Shown in pieces: positions 1-11,699 of a DNA stretch of 64,000 nucleotides (position 1 is its first letter; the number at the start of each line of letters is the position of its first letter). This stretch comes from Mesodorylaimus sp. YZB2_4 (Eukaryota; Nematoda; Enoplea; Dorylaimida; Dorylaimidae), in NCBI GenBank assembly GCA_030248295.1, contig JASANH010001401.1, positions 1-64,000 on the forward strand, given 5' to 3'. The notes under the pieces were generated by a model, which had not been told where the DNA came from, did no database searches, and saw only the letters and a program-made list of their open reading frames with translations. Both the position numbers and the translations under genes were made by a program.

Positions 1-1
1 C

Positions 2-745
2 CAACATCCTACGTATGATGAAGATCGCGAGAATACGAGTGCTTTGGAGTCCAGTGATTCAGAAATCGACAGTGATGCGACGATGGTCCCATCTCAAGAC
101 CAGTCAGACCCGTCATCGGATGGAGAAACGGAAGCGAGGAAATCAGCCATTGCTATGAGTAAGTCGCCTATGCCAGCAGTTCGTCGAAGTGCGCGTTTGA
201 AAGCGAAAGTGGCGAACGAGCCGAGCGGTTACAGTATGCCGACGGCGAGAGCTCATGGCCCCCCAGGCCTGCGAAAGGAACCGGAACAGCAGAAGAAATA
301 CGAAGTGTCATCGCCTAAGCAGGGAAAGAAGAGAATCAAGTTGGGAAGGAAAACGATTATGGCCGAGCCTTTGCCAGACAAATTAGCTACACCAGGCCGT
401 TTGGTATGGGTTTTCTTTTATTCGGACAGTCGGCATCCGCTCCCAGCGGTGATCGTGTCACCAGATTCGATGGATGCCGAATTGATTCGTCAGTCGAAAG
501 GATGGAATGAGAGTAAGCGAGCTGTGCGATTTTTCACTGGTTCGAATCGTCTATTTGCTGCCGCCAGAAGCAAAGTGTTCGATTATCGTGAATATCGATT
601 GGCATTCAGCAGCTCTGGGAAGGATTACAAGCAAGCCATTGAGTTAGCCGATCAGGAAATGGCTCGTCAAGACAAGAAATTGCCCGACCCGAATTTGGAA
701 TCGTCAGCCTCGTCTACGTCGACGGCTGACGTGATCTCGGATTGA
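2..745 (+). CDS. PWWP-like domain protein, 5' partial
   Basis: The reading frame is open to the left window edge and stops with TGA at 743-745, so the N-terminus lies outside; the first ATG inside is at 83. The first ~120 codons are acidic and Ser-rich, then Lys/Arg-rich (SARLKAK, PKQGKKRIKLGRK), as in disordered chromatin-protein tails. From about codon 125 comes a compact block starting GRLVWVFFYSDS, with PAVIVSP, then VRFFTGSNRLF and SKVFDYREY. This order (hydrophobic V-W strand, PA-V-V, VRFF, aromatic exit helix) resembles a PWWP histone-tail reader. The family call is by pattern only. It could instead be the last exon of a gene or the 3' end of a large retroelement ORF; the DNA after the stop is gene-poor. 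Confidence 0.55.
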   Translation, partial: QHPTYDEDRENTSALESSDSEIDSDATMVPSQDQSDPSSDGETEARKSAIAMSKSPMPAVRRSARLKAKVANEPSGYSMPTARAHGPPGLRKEPEQQKKYEVSSPKQGKKRIKLGRKTIMAEPLPDKLATPGRLVWVFFYSDSRHPLPAVIVSPDSMDAELIRQSKGWNESKRAVRFFTGSNRLFAAARSKVFDYREYRLAFSSSGKDYKQAIELADQEMARQDKKLPDPNLESSASSTSTADVISD

Positions 746-2285
746 CTAGGGAACATGGATGAGGTATGGTGTTCAGGCCCAGCCTGTGACACCCTTGGAT
801 ATGCCCTTGATTTTGGTTTTTCTCCCGATTTTGGCCCCGTGTGTTTTTGGGTTTTGGCTTCGGGCCCAGCCCATGGTAGATCGTATCTAAAATTTTTTCA
901 CGTAAAATTCGTTGGTATATTTTGTGTCAAAATTTTATCTAAGTGACTGATGATTTATCTAAGTGTCTGGACCCCGTCTGTTTTCGTCATCGCCTCAGTT
1001 TAGCCTTTCTTTTTGCCCAGTATGTACGCCCTCGTTTTCAAGTCAGAAATAGCCTCGTATGAGCTGTTTCTTCTTTTTGCCCTTGTTTTGTGTGCAGCGC
1101 ATAGTTTCCTGTTTTTGTGCTAGAGTTCGAGTGTCTCACGGCCCCCTTTTGCTAGCGGCCGGATGCCTGCGTGAGATAGCGTGTGTTTTTGCTTTGTGTT
1201 TTGTTCGTTCGGCCCCGCTCGGCCGGCGCCGATCAAGTCGCCTCAGAACCAGCCAACGTCGATCTATTGGGCGCGCCCATCTGGTACTGGCCAGGCCAGA
1301 TGTGGCTGCGCGTGCGATTCTGGTCTCTCAGTGCATTTGCAGTGCGTTGAGCGCGTCGGTCGGGCCCCGCCTGCGAACTGTGTCATTATTGCTAATTGCT
1401 AATTGCTAATTGTCAAGCTTATTGCCCATAGCTCAAAGTTTTCATCGTCAAGTATTTTCGTCGATAGCCCAGTCTTCATAGCTCATAGCCGTCGTGGGGT
1501 GGGGTGTAGCGCAGTGTCGGCCCCGCCCCTCGATTCTGATTGGTCGCCAGTGTGCGCCAGTCTCGGTGCGCATCGACGCCGTGCCGTCGATTTGCGCAAG
1601 GCGCACTGTGGATGTGCGCAGCCGGCCAGAGTGGTCGGCCGAGTTTTTTGTTTGTTTATTGACTACGAGGCGTGTCGAGTAGCTATTTTTTGCGTGTTGT
1701 CTGATAGTTTTGTTATGTTTATGAGTATTTCAAGCCCGTCCTACCTTAGCCATGCCCAGATACCTGTTTATTAGAATTTTGCCCTTATGCCTTATGTATG
1801 AGCTAGTCTCCGAGCCCTATAGTATGATTCCAGCCCATAGCCATAGTCTAAATTTGTCTCTCGTCCCGAGTAAGAAGTTTTTCGTCAAAGTAGAATGTTT
1901 TTTCGCCCCATTTTGCCCTTTTTGCTATTTCGTCGAATTTTCGCCCCAGTATTTCGAGTATTTGAGTATCATCGCCTATCGTATCGAATCCGCCCAGTAG
2001 TTTTGCATCGAACAGTTTATTTTCGTCACGATTATTGCTCTATTTTGCCTTGCGTCAAATCTTTGATTATTCTGATTGCGTATTAGTTCCGATTTGCATC
2101 ACTATTTTCTAGTATGGCATGAATTCGATTATTGTGAGTACAGCGGTGCCTCTGCTGCGGCCCCGCTGCCTGTCGATCAAGCATCAAGGTTGCAGTGGTC
2201 ATCGAAATAGTTACTTTCAAATGCTCGAATTGTAATGTTAAATCGCCAATTTTGGAATAAGTATTCGCTGCCATTGTATTTGCAG
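746..2285. other. Gene-poor AT/pyrimidine-rich stretch
   Basis: No convincing coding exon. The DNA is skewed, with many T-runs followed by GCCC and repeated words such as gcccag and catagc, and a short tandem repeat of attgcta around 1389-1411. The start tgtgacaccc (786) resembles an LTR start, but no matching second copy was found. Confidence 0.4.
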
Positions 2286-2661
2286 CTCATGGATTAGGAC
2301 TTCACGAATTTTGATTATTGGCATGCCAGAAGCGACAGCGATTTTGGAGCGTTATCAGCAGAAATATCTGACGGTTGGTGATGAACAAGATCAAAGTGCT
2401 CCGTCTGGTGTGTCGCCCCGCGAACAACAAGCTAATCGAGAAAATATTGGACCTAATATGCAGCAAGAACCAACGTCTATGGATACCGGATTGGAAGAAA
2501 GTCAGCGTCCTCAGCCCCCGGCTGCAGTGGGTTTGGAGGATGCTTTGGACGATACAGTATTATTGGAAGAGCGACAATCGGAGGAAGAAATGGAGGAAGA
2601 TGATGGATCGGAGAGCGTGCGATCGCCCTCGTACACTCTGCCGCCATTGGATAGTGAGTAA
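2286..2661 (+). CDS. Acidic hypothetical exon
   Basis: An open frame follows a good acceptor (tttgcag ending at 2285) and runs to TAA/TAG-type termination at 2659-2661. A possible donor (gtgagt at 2653) lies just before the stop. The first in-frame ATG is in GGC ATG CCA near 2323. The product is Gln/Glu-rich with a strongly acidic C-terminal part (EERQSEEEMEEDDGSES) and no recognisable domain. Composition resembles the preceding partial ORF, so both could belong to one gene or one mobile element. No function assigned. Confidence 0.35.
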
Positions 2662-5600
2662 GTCGTATGTGTTGGAGAGCAGTAGCAGTGCCATATCAGG
2701 GCCTGCAAGTTACCGGATTTGGTGTGTTTGGTGTGTTGTGTTTTTCTTCACTTTTTCATTTTCATTTTTTTCGGCCATAGGGATCACTGTACATATCGTG
2801 TGCGCCATATATAGCCCTTACGTGGGTAGTGTGCATTTTGATAGGTATTTTTGGCAGGTTCAGCATTTGACTATGTTATATCGTGTATCGTGTCTTATCA
2901 GTGCCTTTTTGCGTTATCTCTTATCGTGTCTTAGCCATCCTGCTCAGGTACAAGCCGGCAGTGATGGGTGTACTGTTAGTGTTGGTATTGGTGTTGGATA
3001 ATGTGTGTGTGGAATGGATATTTTGGTAGTGGATTGTTGGTGAGGAGTTTGAAGTGGTGACTGTGGAGGTGATAAGAGGTGTTTTGTGGTGGTATTTTTG
3101 ATGTGTGAAATGTTTTGGTTTGGAGCCTTGCCAGTGTGTGTAAGCTTTGTAGAAGGTTTTGAACTGAGTTGAGCCCCGCTCATTGAGTCTAATCGGTGTC
3201 GTGGTTGATAGGATATTTGTTATGAGCCTTATCTTATGTGCTTTATGCTAGACCAGTGAGCTTATGCGCGTGGACAGTGAAGGTCCACTGAGGTTGGCAA
3301 GATAGCTATGTGATGGGTGTACTGTTGTGAAATGCATCATTCCATGTCAATGAGTGCCATAGCTTATGCCTTTGAGTGCTCTTTTCTATGTTAGGAAGAC
3401 ACCCCCCATCTTTATTGGATGTATGCCAGTGACATGGCCAAGTATCTTGCTTGCCGCCCCGTGGCCGCACCCTAGTCTGCCTGTCTAGCCTGTTTCCTGT
3501 TTCCTGTCAGCTCGGCGTCGTGCCGTCTCATGAGTGACTCGGTCAGTTAGTGCTGTGTGTGTGCTCGTGTGTGGTTGTCTCGTGCGTGATCCCGCTAGGT
3601 GGCTAGTAAAGGACTGCTCTCTAGCGTGGGTTGCTTCGTATTGCGCAATAGCTCTGAGGAAGCCACAGCCAGCTTCCTACAGTACACCGCCCCGAAACCA
3701 CCCTCGGCCAACTTTCGTATCACTTTCCACCTGCCCACTTTTTGGTCTCGGTCCAGTTGCACATTCACCATGCTGCCGCTCGTGGATCAGACCAGCGCCC
3801 AACCGACCGACTCTTGCCCGCTCGCAGCGACGACTGAAGGCCGCAGAAGTGTAAAGGATGATCGTCGTTCGAGTTCAGCAGTCCTGGAGCTGATGTCTAA
3901 CTCCCCAGTGAGGGACGGTTTCGTGATGAAGCTTCGACATCCCTCACAGCCACAACACGGTTGGAGTGATCGAAACCAGGCTTGACATTGGGTCACCAGG
4001 GAACTTCATCCATCGGCTCACCTGAATCATCTCAGTCCGTTCTATTGATACGCTGAAAACACCAGAATATCAAAGAGACAATAAAATCTGAATGGGCATG
4101 CTGCGCAATCTCTTTCTTGATCGAGCTCACTTCGTAGTAACTCTATTTTGCGTTTCTAGGTACTGCACGGCTCGCTACATCACCGCGCATGTTACTACGG
4201 TCTACGAAGATATCAGAATCCTCTTATCTCTCAGTCTCTGTCTGAAATCGTGTAACAAGCAGTACCAGCCGCAGACCATCAATCTTTTCGAAATCCCGCT
4301 CTTCACCTCCATGTTTCATGTACTCTTCCTTCTCAGTTCCAACTTACATATGGCAAATCGAACAAATGAAAACGCATGAAAAAACCACGACGATTTTGAC
4401 CTCAACACGAACAAATGGGCTCAAAATAGAGCACACATAGCGATTAGGATAGCCAAACTTGGTACTGCGAAGAAAAACCACCAACAATCCTAAATTTGCA
4501 CTACACCAATTCCTACCCACGTCAGTACGCATGCAATAGCCGACATGTACAATAGCCACGCGCACGTATATGCCCACACGGTTAAAACATAGGTCAGGCC
4601 ACGGCAGTAACAAGTACATTTGAGATCAAGCTAACTCCATAAAATGAAAGGGCGCATCTAAATTCATCAAAAAAGCAGGAGCCAAACAGGGTTCTGCATG
4701 TTCAATACAATACAGGCGTACGAACTAAAAGACCATTTTGGGCCACCTTGTCATTCATGTGGCCATTTTATCGCTCTTGCAAACGCCTATAAAACAAACG
4801 GTACGCGCTTGGCCGAAAAAACCTCAAATTCTGCTGCAAGTAAAGCAGCCCGTGTAATTCATAACCGCCCACAGTCAAGACTGGTCCTTTCCTACTGGAC
4901 GACAACTGAACGCACACACCAAAATAATCATGTTCTGCAAAGGCTAATTCAACGTTCTGTAGCACAGCTTGGCTTGTCGCCCATCATAGTGCACTCTGGA
5001 TGATTCGACATTAGTTACGCTAACAAAAGGCTCAGTCACGGGTCAGCAACACTTCTTTGAAGGCCCATGAAACTGTGTCCTTTCTACTCCTACAGCTGGT
5101 CCTACGCCGCAACTCTGACTAAACATGAAAGTGAATAACAGGAAATTTAGGAGCAAATAAAACATTGCCGCAAGTAGAGCAGAAACAAAGACTTCAGGTC
5201 TACGATCGTGATCACATCTGGTAGCTTGATGGTTTTTGCCATATTTTTTAGAGGCATCCGTACTTGTGGCTCCATGGAATTCTATAAGTGCTGTAAGCAC
5301 TGACGGGACAAATCGCAATTCCAGACTATCGTAAGTTCATTCTGATGCCATCGGTCGGTCTGTGGGCAGGGGGGTATGTATGTATGTTCTAATAAATTCG
5401 AGTATTCACTGGAATCATCTCTATCCCAGTCCAGTTCCTGCCGCACGTTATCGACTGCTATGCTTGTGCATGTTTTCCCCAGGGCGCACAAATCAATAAA
5501 AAGTGAGAAGGTGCAGTCTGACTCGTGGTCAACAGAACCTAAGATAGAAATGAAACCATTATGAGCAGATAATAAATAAATTTACAGGATTAAAAATAAC

Positions 5601-5758
5601 AGGATTAAAATAAAGTTATAGGAGAATGCACACTGAAACGGTGTGTTCAAGTAGCTCTAGTGCAGTCTATTCCAACTGACCACATTCGACAATCCTCACA
5701 CCATTCAATTTTGGTATGCCCGACTCTGTTCCAAAATCGTTGCACACCTTCCCCAATA
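2662..5758. other. Intergenic, no supported gene
   Basis: Several open frames exist (for example 3599-3985) but none shows splice-consistent coding structure or a recognisable domain. 3420-4010 is GC-richer, with CA-rich and pyrimidine tracts. Confidence 0.4.
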
Positions 5759-6741
5759 ATCATCATCATCATCATCATATTTTATTCTTGTGCAAACGCA
5801 TATGCGCACTAGGAGCACAAGAAACATAATAAAAAACCCACATGACACTAAAAAGTGAAAGTGCGAAAAAGAAAAACGACATAAAGTCTCCCACTCATCA
5901 AATCTCAAAATAGAACACAAAACGTGATACCAAAACGCAAAAAAATGTCTGAAAGAAATTACGCAAATTTAGTCGACAAAATCCTGGAACGATTCTGTGC
6001 AAAGTTTAAGAAAGCAATATCATTGGGCAAATTATTCCAAAGCGTAGTTCCAGAAAACACAAAGCTCTGTCGATAGGATTCAAAAAGAGGCCTGGGCAGA
6101 ATAAGATGATGAGCCTCACAAGTTCTTGCACTAGCACGATTTACAGACCTATGAACAAATCGACTCGTAGAAAAATCATGCAAGCCATGATAATACTTAT
6201 AAAATAGACATAGCTTCAGACGCTTTCTCCTATCGCTAAGTGACGACCAGCTAGCTCTGCTTAAAGCATCCTCATAAGTGCACGTGAAATCATTTAAATG
6301 CAGCCTAAGCGAATAAAACTGCGAACGCTCCAATTCAGAAATATCAGCTTTTAAAACCGGATCGCAGCATGCAGAGCCGTATTCCAAAACAGAACGGACA
6401 CATGCATTGTAAACTGATCCCAAAACTGAAGGATGCGTGTGCCTTCCAAGTTTACGCCTAAGCGCACCTATCATGACATTGAACTTCTCAACGATTTCAG
6501 CCACATGTTCAGTGAACTTCAAGTCTTGACTAAAAACAACGCCAAGATATTTTACCATTCCTTTGGCCCTATGGTAACTTTTCCAAAAGGCACGTAAAAA
6601 CCATCCATCCACGGTGTCGGTTGGATAGTAAGGAAACACTAAAAAAGCGCAGCCATGTAGTGCATCAATAGAGAGCAGCGCTCGCATTAGACTTACTTGA
6701 GAGCTGTTTGAATTGGGTCCATGGTTGGCCATGGACAACAC
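5759..6741 (-). mobile_element. LINE (non-LTR) reverse transcriptase remnant, 5' truncated
   Basis: The minus-strand frame 6741-5959 encodes the C-terminal part of a non-LTR retrotransposon polymerase. Visible landmarks are VKYLGVVFSQDLKF, HV then a helix ending GALRRKLGRH, VYNACVRSVLEYGSACCDP, a SELERSQ segment, and the late RRKRLKLCLFYKYYHGLHDF block, all typical of the region after the YXDD core in CR1/Jockey-like elements. The catalytic palm, endonuclease and any ORF1 are missing. A short CAT-repeat tract (5761-5778) lies beyond the stop, as often seen at LINE 3' ends. The first ~50 residues do not fit the family well, so the left junction is uncertain. Confidence 0.75.
5761..5778 (+). 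repeat. (CAT)6 microsatellite
   Basis: Six tandem CAT units at the 3' side of the LINE remnant; probably its simple-repeat tail. Confidence 0.9.
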
Positions 6742-6764
6742 CCCCGCACAATCGTGTTTAAAGC

Positions 6765-6849
6765 ACCGGCCTCGCGGCCTGATGGGTTAGGCGTCTGCCT
6801 CTCACGCCAGGTGCGCAGTTACGGGCGAGTGTTCGACTCGCGGGCCGGT
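6765..6849 (+). ncRNA. tRNA-like sequence (tRNA pseudogene or SINE head)
   Basis: An 85-nt segment opens with accggcc and closes with ggccggt, a perfect 7-bp acceptor-like stem. Inside are a pol III A-box-like stretch (ggcctgatgggttaggc), an anticodon-loop-like ctctcac and a B-box-like gttcgactc. The anticodon stem is mismatched and the T-loop is out of register, so it is unlikely to be a working tRNA. The length and insert fit a class II-type or degenerate tRNA. Next to a LINE fragment, a tRNA-derived SINE head is the likeliest reading. Confidence 0.5.
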
Positions 6850-8318
6850 AAATCATTTCGTGTAAAATGTGCCCCTTCACCCTCGAGTGCGCGTAAGCGT
6901 TTGGTGATGTGGTGAAACATGAACATGTCGGCTTTTTCCTCATTCTATCCCGTGTTCCCTCTCGCTCTCTGCACCTGACCTGTTCTATAGCACAGCACGG
7001 TACTAGGATTAGAGGCGGGGCAACAAGGTCTGGCGAGCGCAGGGGAGAATGCGACTGACCGAAGTCGGTGGGACACAAACTTTGACTGGAGCAAGGCAAT
7101 TCTTGAGACTGCATACCAGCGTCTGTAACATTAACTCCAAAGGGTTGATGTCTCCCAACCAGTCGAGATCAATAATTCGCACTCGCTCGCCATGGCCCAC
7201 CAGGCACAGGAGCAAGTTCAGGTATGCATCATCAAATGAACGAATCACATGCTCAGGGGTTTATTCTCGTTTTCTTTCCACGTGAAGCACTCATCCGTCA
7301 AGTTGGAACACCTGACTGAGACGGGTCGTTCTTAGCTTCCTGATGTGATCATGGAATCATATTGTCATTAGCAAGAGTAGGCAGAACCGGAATCCCTTCT
7401 TGCAGATGTCCAGCATCCTAGGCAGTTCCTAGATGGAATCATCAGGCCACTTGACTGCCGTACAAGTCGCTGTTTTAAGATGGACGGCAAGTCGCTCACT
7501 GATTTCACGCCAGCATCTGTGTCTCTAATAGGCATGGTCTATTCTCCGGCCTATTGCTGCACTGGTTCAGGGAACCAGTCTACCTCTCCTGAGTCGGGGC
7601 CGGCACAGGACCGAGAGCGAGATCGAGTGACTGGTTTGGTTTGCAGGGCTAGAGGTTTTGAGTTCCTGGTCTGAACTTGCTCTGTGAGCACTTTAGTCCC
7701 AGGTCCGTCAGGAACCCCTTCGACGTCCAGTTAGTGCAGCTGCTCCCCGAACTGTGAGTCTTGGCCCTTGTGGCGTGATGGCTAATAATCTCAGCATGAG
7801 GTGTCCGTGGACTGCGTGGGATTGTTCCTGTGGCTTGAGCCATCCTCTGGTCAGCCCTAGATAGCCCTAGGGCGAGCCAACGATTTCATGTCAAATTGGT
7901 CAGAGATTCAGTTCACGGCTAAGGAAAGTCATCGTGCACGAGCTAGTGCCAGTCATGCCATGCCGTACTGTAGCATGATCTTCTTACGCATGATCTTGCG
8001 GGGTAGCCGTCTTCCTTTCACGACATTGTTTGGCCTTCTCTTTACCCGCCATTTTGATCTTTTAACTCCGCCATACCGGCGTATCGGCTGCAAGTTTACC
8101 AAAGACTTTTTGAGCATAATCAGGTTTATATATCAGATTCCAATAGTCCACGAGTGGTGGCCAAGGGCTGAACAGCGCACCCAGGCGGGGAAGAAGGGAG
8201 ACGAAGAAAGAAAAAACCCGCGAGGGGGGAGTCCCCACACCCCCCAAACAAGAGCCCGCAGGGGACCCCCCCCCCCCGCCGCTGTGCGAAAACTAGTCTT
8301 CTGGCTCAACGCTGCCAC

Positions 8319-8319
<1 letters not shown>
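6850..8319. other. Intergenic, no supported gene
   Basis: Open frames are short and lack domains. A G/C homopolymer-rich patch lies at about 8190-8285, including a run of about 13 C, directly before a poly(A) tract. Confidence 0.4.

Positions 8320-8367
<48 letters not shown>
8320..8367 (+). repeat. 48-nt poly(A) run
   Basis: Uninterrupted A tract preceded by G/C-rich DNA. It fits the tail of a retroposed transcript inserted on the plus strand, downstream of the minus-strand gene at 8516-9312. Confidence 0.85.
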
Positions 8368-8369
<2 letters not shown>

Positions 8370-8515
8370 AATCAGCCATTGCAATGAAGTGCTGGTAAAA
8401 CTGAGCATTGCCAAACCAAAAAGAAAGCAAGAGCAAAACCCCGCAGAGCGAAGGAAGAACACCCCCAGCACAAGCACGAGCTCTTCATCACAACGTCAAA
8501 TTTGATCCTGGCTTT

Positions 8516-9312
8516 TCATGTGGTTCGCACGGTTTGACTTTGTTGACTGCTTCCCTCCGTCAGCGAAACCTGCACCGTTACTGACGGCGTGCTCTTACTT
8601 CTCGGTGGTGTGCTAGCACCTGATATGTCTAACTTTGAGCTCGGAAGTTCCATCATCGGGCTCGTTGGCGGCAGATCCCACTTGGACGTCCTCAGAGAAG
8701 GACTCGATTTCGGTGACGTCGTCGATTTTGGAGTAGCGGCTATAATCTTCGATTTTTTTGACGATTTCGATTTAAGCGTTGACGACTTTATAAATTTGTC
8801 GTCTAGATCAGCCCCGATACTCGTATCTTTTCTTTTCCGTTCTGGGATCGATAGGTGTTTTCCAATAGCACCTTTAGTTTGTTCGACGTTAATGATCGAA
8901 GGTGGTGACAGCATTGGAACATTACTTTCCGGTGGCGCGTTAGCTTCCTTTGAATTGGTCTTCGTTGACCCTTTGGTGTCCATCTTCAGAGCTTTATGAA
9001 TCTGTGTTGGTCGATTTCGGTGCCGTTTTCGTTTCAGATTCCTTTTGCGGTAGACGACGATCAGTAGTGTGAGTGCGATCATTAAGATCAGCATGACTGC
9101 ACCCGTCACAGATGCAACAATGATCGTCACCCGTTGGTCGTTCTTTTCTTCTAATGTTTCAGGAACGGCAGGACGGACATTGGCTGGAGCTACAGCAAGC
9201 AGAAGTCACATAAAGTACTTGCACCGAAAGCAAAAAGTCAGACTAATACGCTGATGAAATCAAAACCTAACGTAGCAAAACACTTACAAGAGCTCGCAAT
9301 CGACGACGCCAT
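8516..9312 (-). CDS. Single-pass membrane protein with Ser/Lys-rich tail
   Basis: Two exons: 9312-9288 (MASSIASS plus one base, donor gtaagt) and 9189-8516 (acceptor ctgtag), giving 232 residues in frame. A short N-terminal segment (PANVRPAVPETLEEKN) is followed by one strong transmembrane helix (VTIIVASVTGAVMLILMIAL continuing LLIVV) and a basic stop-transfer cluster (YRKRNLKRKRHRNR). The long tail is rich in Ser, Pro and Lys with many SP/TP sites. There is no clear cleavable signal peptide, so a type III (Nout-Cin) orientation is likely. No family recognised; many nematode genes of unknown role have this plan. Confidence 0.7.
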
Positions 9313-9659
9313 TTTGGGGATGTTGGTTGTAGCTGAACACACTAGAAGATGAAGCAGACTATTTCTTGCAGCCAACGGGCTTATGTGCATAGATCCTACT
9401 CACTTCCTGTACACTGTCTCCTCGCCTGAGTTTCCTAAAAAACTATGGGGCTTCCAACCTGTCTGTCTAAAGCACGTGGACAGGGATCGTACTCGCATCA
9501 ATCTCTTTTAAGGATGGCAAATGCAGTGCATCACATGTACCTCCAATTTGTACATAACGAAGATGACAACAGCTCGAACACACATGCCAAGGGATCACGC
9601 ACGAGACCATTCGACAAAGCATCACAGGACGGTCAATCACACTCCTCTTAGCAAATGCT
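9313..9659. other. Intergenic
   Basis: No supported feature between the membrane-protein gene and the inverted kinase fragment. Confidence 0.4.
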
Positions 9660-9792
9660 GTCATGCGGCACCATCTGCATCCACTCGCGGTACTGCTCTT
9701 TCCAGTCCAGCTCGGCGTCGCGGCCGTAGCCTTTGCGTTTGAAGATGCCGTGGATGTGGTCTTATCGTAAGTGCGGTCGCCCTCGTACGTTC
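9660..9792 (-). pseudogene. Inverted fragment of TTBK-like kinase 3' end
   Basis: Read on the minus strand, this matches the last coding exon of the kinase at 10102-11261. It shows YEGDRTYD, then DHIHGI, KRKGYGRDAELDW and MQMVP, against YESDPDYDHIHGI, ERKGYGHDAKLDW and TQMVP in the intact gene. Continuity between the first two blocks needs a frame change, and no upstream kinase exons are present. It is a broken, inverted partial duplicate. Confidence 0.7.
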
Positions 9793-10101
9793 GTCGGCCC
9801 GAACAGCTTGCCTGGTTCACGCCAGCAGTGACCGACCAAGAATGCCTTTTCGAGGGCTATGGTTTTTGCTCATTTGCTATTAATTTAGTCGATGGTCCCC
9901 TGTCCGAATATATTGATGCCTGATTATGGACAGTGCACACGCATAACACACCCCTCTGGGTACTGGCGGAGGATGTAAAGCAAGTAGGTACTTTACACTG
10001 CGAGTGGTGTCAACCGTGGCCTCCTCTACGAGCTCATTCGATCTGTTGACGGGTTGGAGCGCAGTCGTGTTGGAACTAGCGGGTCAACGTGAGTGTACGA
10101 G

Positions 10102-11261
10102 ATGACGACGAAGCGTCCGCCCGAAGGTTGGCATCCAAAAGTGGGCGACGTCCTCGAGGGCCGTTGGGAAGTTGTCAAAAAGTTGGGCCAGGGCGCCTTC
10201 GGAGCCGTCTACGAAGTGAAAGACAAGCGAAACGGCGGAGCGGGGGCCTGCAAGGTGAGCCAGCCCGGATCTTCTAGATACGAGGAGTAGGGAAGGTCCG
10301 TTTCAGGTGGAGCACGTCGATGCACCCGTCCACATCCTGAAGTGGGAAGTGCTGGTGATGCGAAAGTTGACCAAGGCGGGGGCCACCCACTCGACTGACT
10401 TCCTCGACTGCGGCCGGAGTCCGAATGGCGACTACGTGTTCCTGTGCATGGCCATGGTCGGACAGAATCTCGAGAAGCTTCGTGAGAACCTGCCAGAGAG
10501 CGCGGGTGGCCGATTCTCGCTGCGAACTGCTCTGCACTGCGCCCTGGAGACGCTGCAAGGAATGCGAGAGGTGCATGACTGCGGGTGAGTGGCTGTGCGG
10601 AGAGGCCCTTGCTATTCAGACCGATACAGGAGCTCCCATCTAGGTACCTGCATCGGGACGTGAAACCTGAAAACTTCGCCATCGGTCGACCACCGGACAC
10701 GAGGCGGGTGTTCGTGCTGGATCTGGGCATGGTGCGCGAGTGGCGTAGTCCGAAGGGTGTGCCCTACCGACCGCGAGAATCGGCGCCGTTCCGTGGGAAC
10801 CTCAAGTACGCTTCGGTGAACGCGTTGAAGCAGCTGGAGCAAGGGCGATGCGACGATATGTGGGCCTGGTTCTACAAGGTGATCGATTTGACGTGCGGAT
10901 CGCTGCCCTGGCCGCCCATCGTAAGTTGCGATTTTTCTCAGGACGGACTATTCGATAACAGTCCGCGTTTCAGGAGGGAGCTGACATCTACGAGAAGTTG
11001 AAGAATTTCGCCGTCGCCAAGGACAAGCTGAATCGTGATCCAGGCAAGCTGATCCGTTCGGGCCCCAAGGAGTACAAGGACATCGTGGCGCACCTGTCGA
11101 CGCTGCAGTACGAGAGCGACCCCGACTACGACCACATCCACGGCATCCTCATGCGCATCTTCGAACGCAAAGGCTACGGGCACGACGCCAAGCTGGATTG
11201 GGAAGAGGGCGGCCAGTACCACGAGCAGACGCAGATGGTGCCCTACGACAACAGGTGCTAG
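10102..11261 (+). CDS. CK1-superfamily (TTBK-like) protein kinase
   Basis: Four exons, approximately 10102-10254, 10308-10584, 10644-10920 and 10975-11261, with short GT-AG introns, encode about 330 residues. Kinase landmarks are the glycine loop LGQGAFGAVYEV, the ATP-binding lysine in GACKVE, LHRDVKPENF (catalytic loop), LDLGMVREW (magnesium loop, DLG instead of DFG) and the CK1/TTBK-type segment FRGNLKYASVNALK. A late WAWFYKVIDL..GSLPW helix follows. This is the short-tailed tau-tubulin-kinase-like class greatly expanded in nematodes, often expressed in the male germline (family knowledge). All catalytic residues are present, so it is probably active. Inverted and direct broken copies flank it. 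Confidence 0.9.
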
Positions 11262-11699
11262 GAAGAGTGTGATCGGCCGCCATGTGATGCCTTGTCGACA
11301 GGTCTCGTGTCTGATCACTTGTCACGCGTGTTCGAGTTGGTTCGTGTCCAGAAGCTGCGAATCTTAGGCTGTGCCTTGTCTTAGAAGCAGTGAGGGAGGA
11401 GACAAAGCAATTGATGAGAAATAGCAGCAATCCTTCCAACGTTTCCAGACATTCAACTTCGACTCTCCCTGCAGACCTTATCTCACACAGGGCACTGAAA
11501 ATAACGAGGCAACTGTCCTGGTTCTGCTGAATGGGCATAATTTTCCTCAAATCTATGGTCATTCATGGCGATTCCCTGTTCCATTTGCAGCTCCCCTCTC
11601 CAGCCAAACTACAGCCTAGTCGTGCGTGACCTGTATGTACGAGCCTACTCGCACCAGGTCTTAACATAAACCAACGCTGCTACAAGAGCTATGTCGTGC
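11262..11699. other. Intergenic
   Basis: No supported gene between the kinase and its downstream duplicate fragment. Confidence 0.4.

Noticed and set aside
3599..3985. 128-aa ORF
   Set aside because: No signal peptide, domain or splice support; probably chance in GC-richer DNA.
786..4010. Complete LTR retrotransposon
   Set aside because: A tgtgacaccc start and a ttgggtcaccagg primer-site-like stretch exist, but no second LTR copy or pol domains were found.
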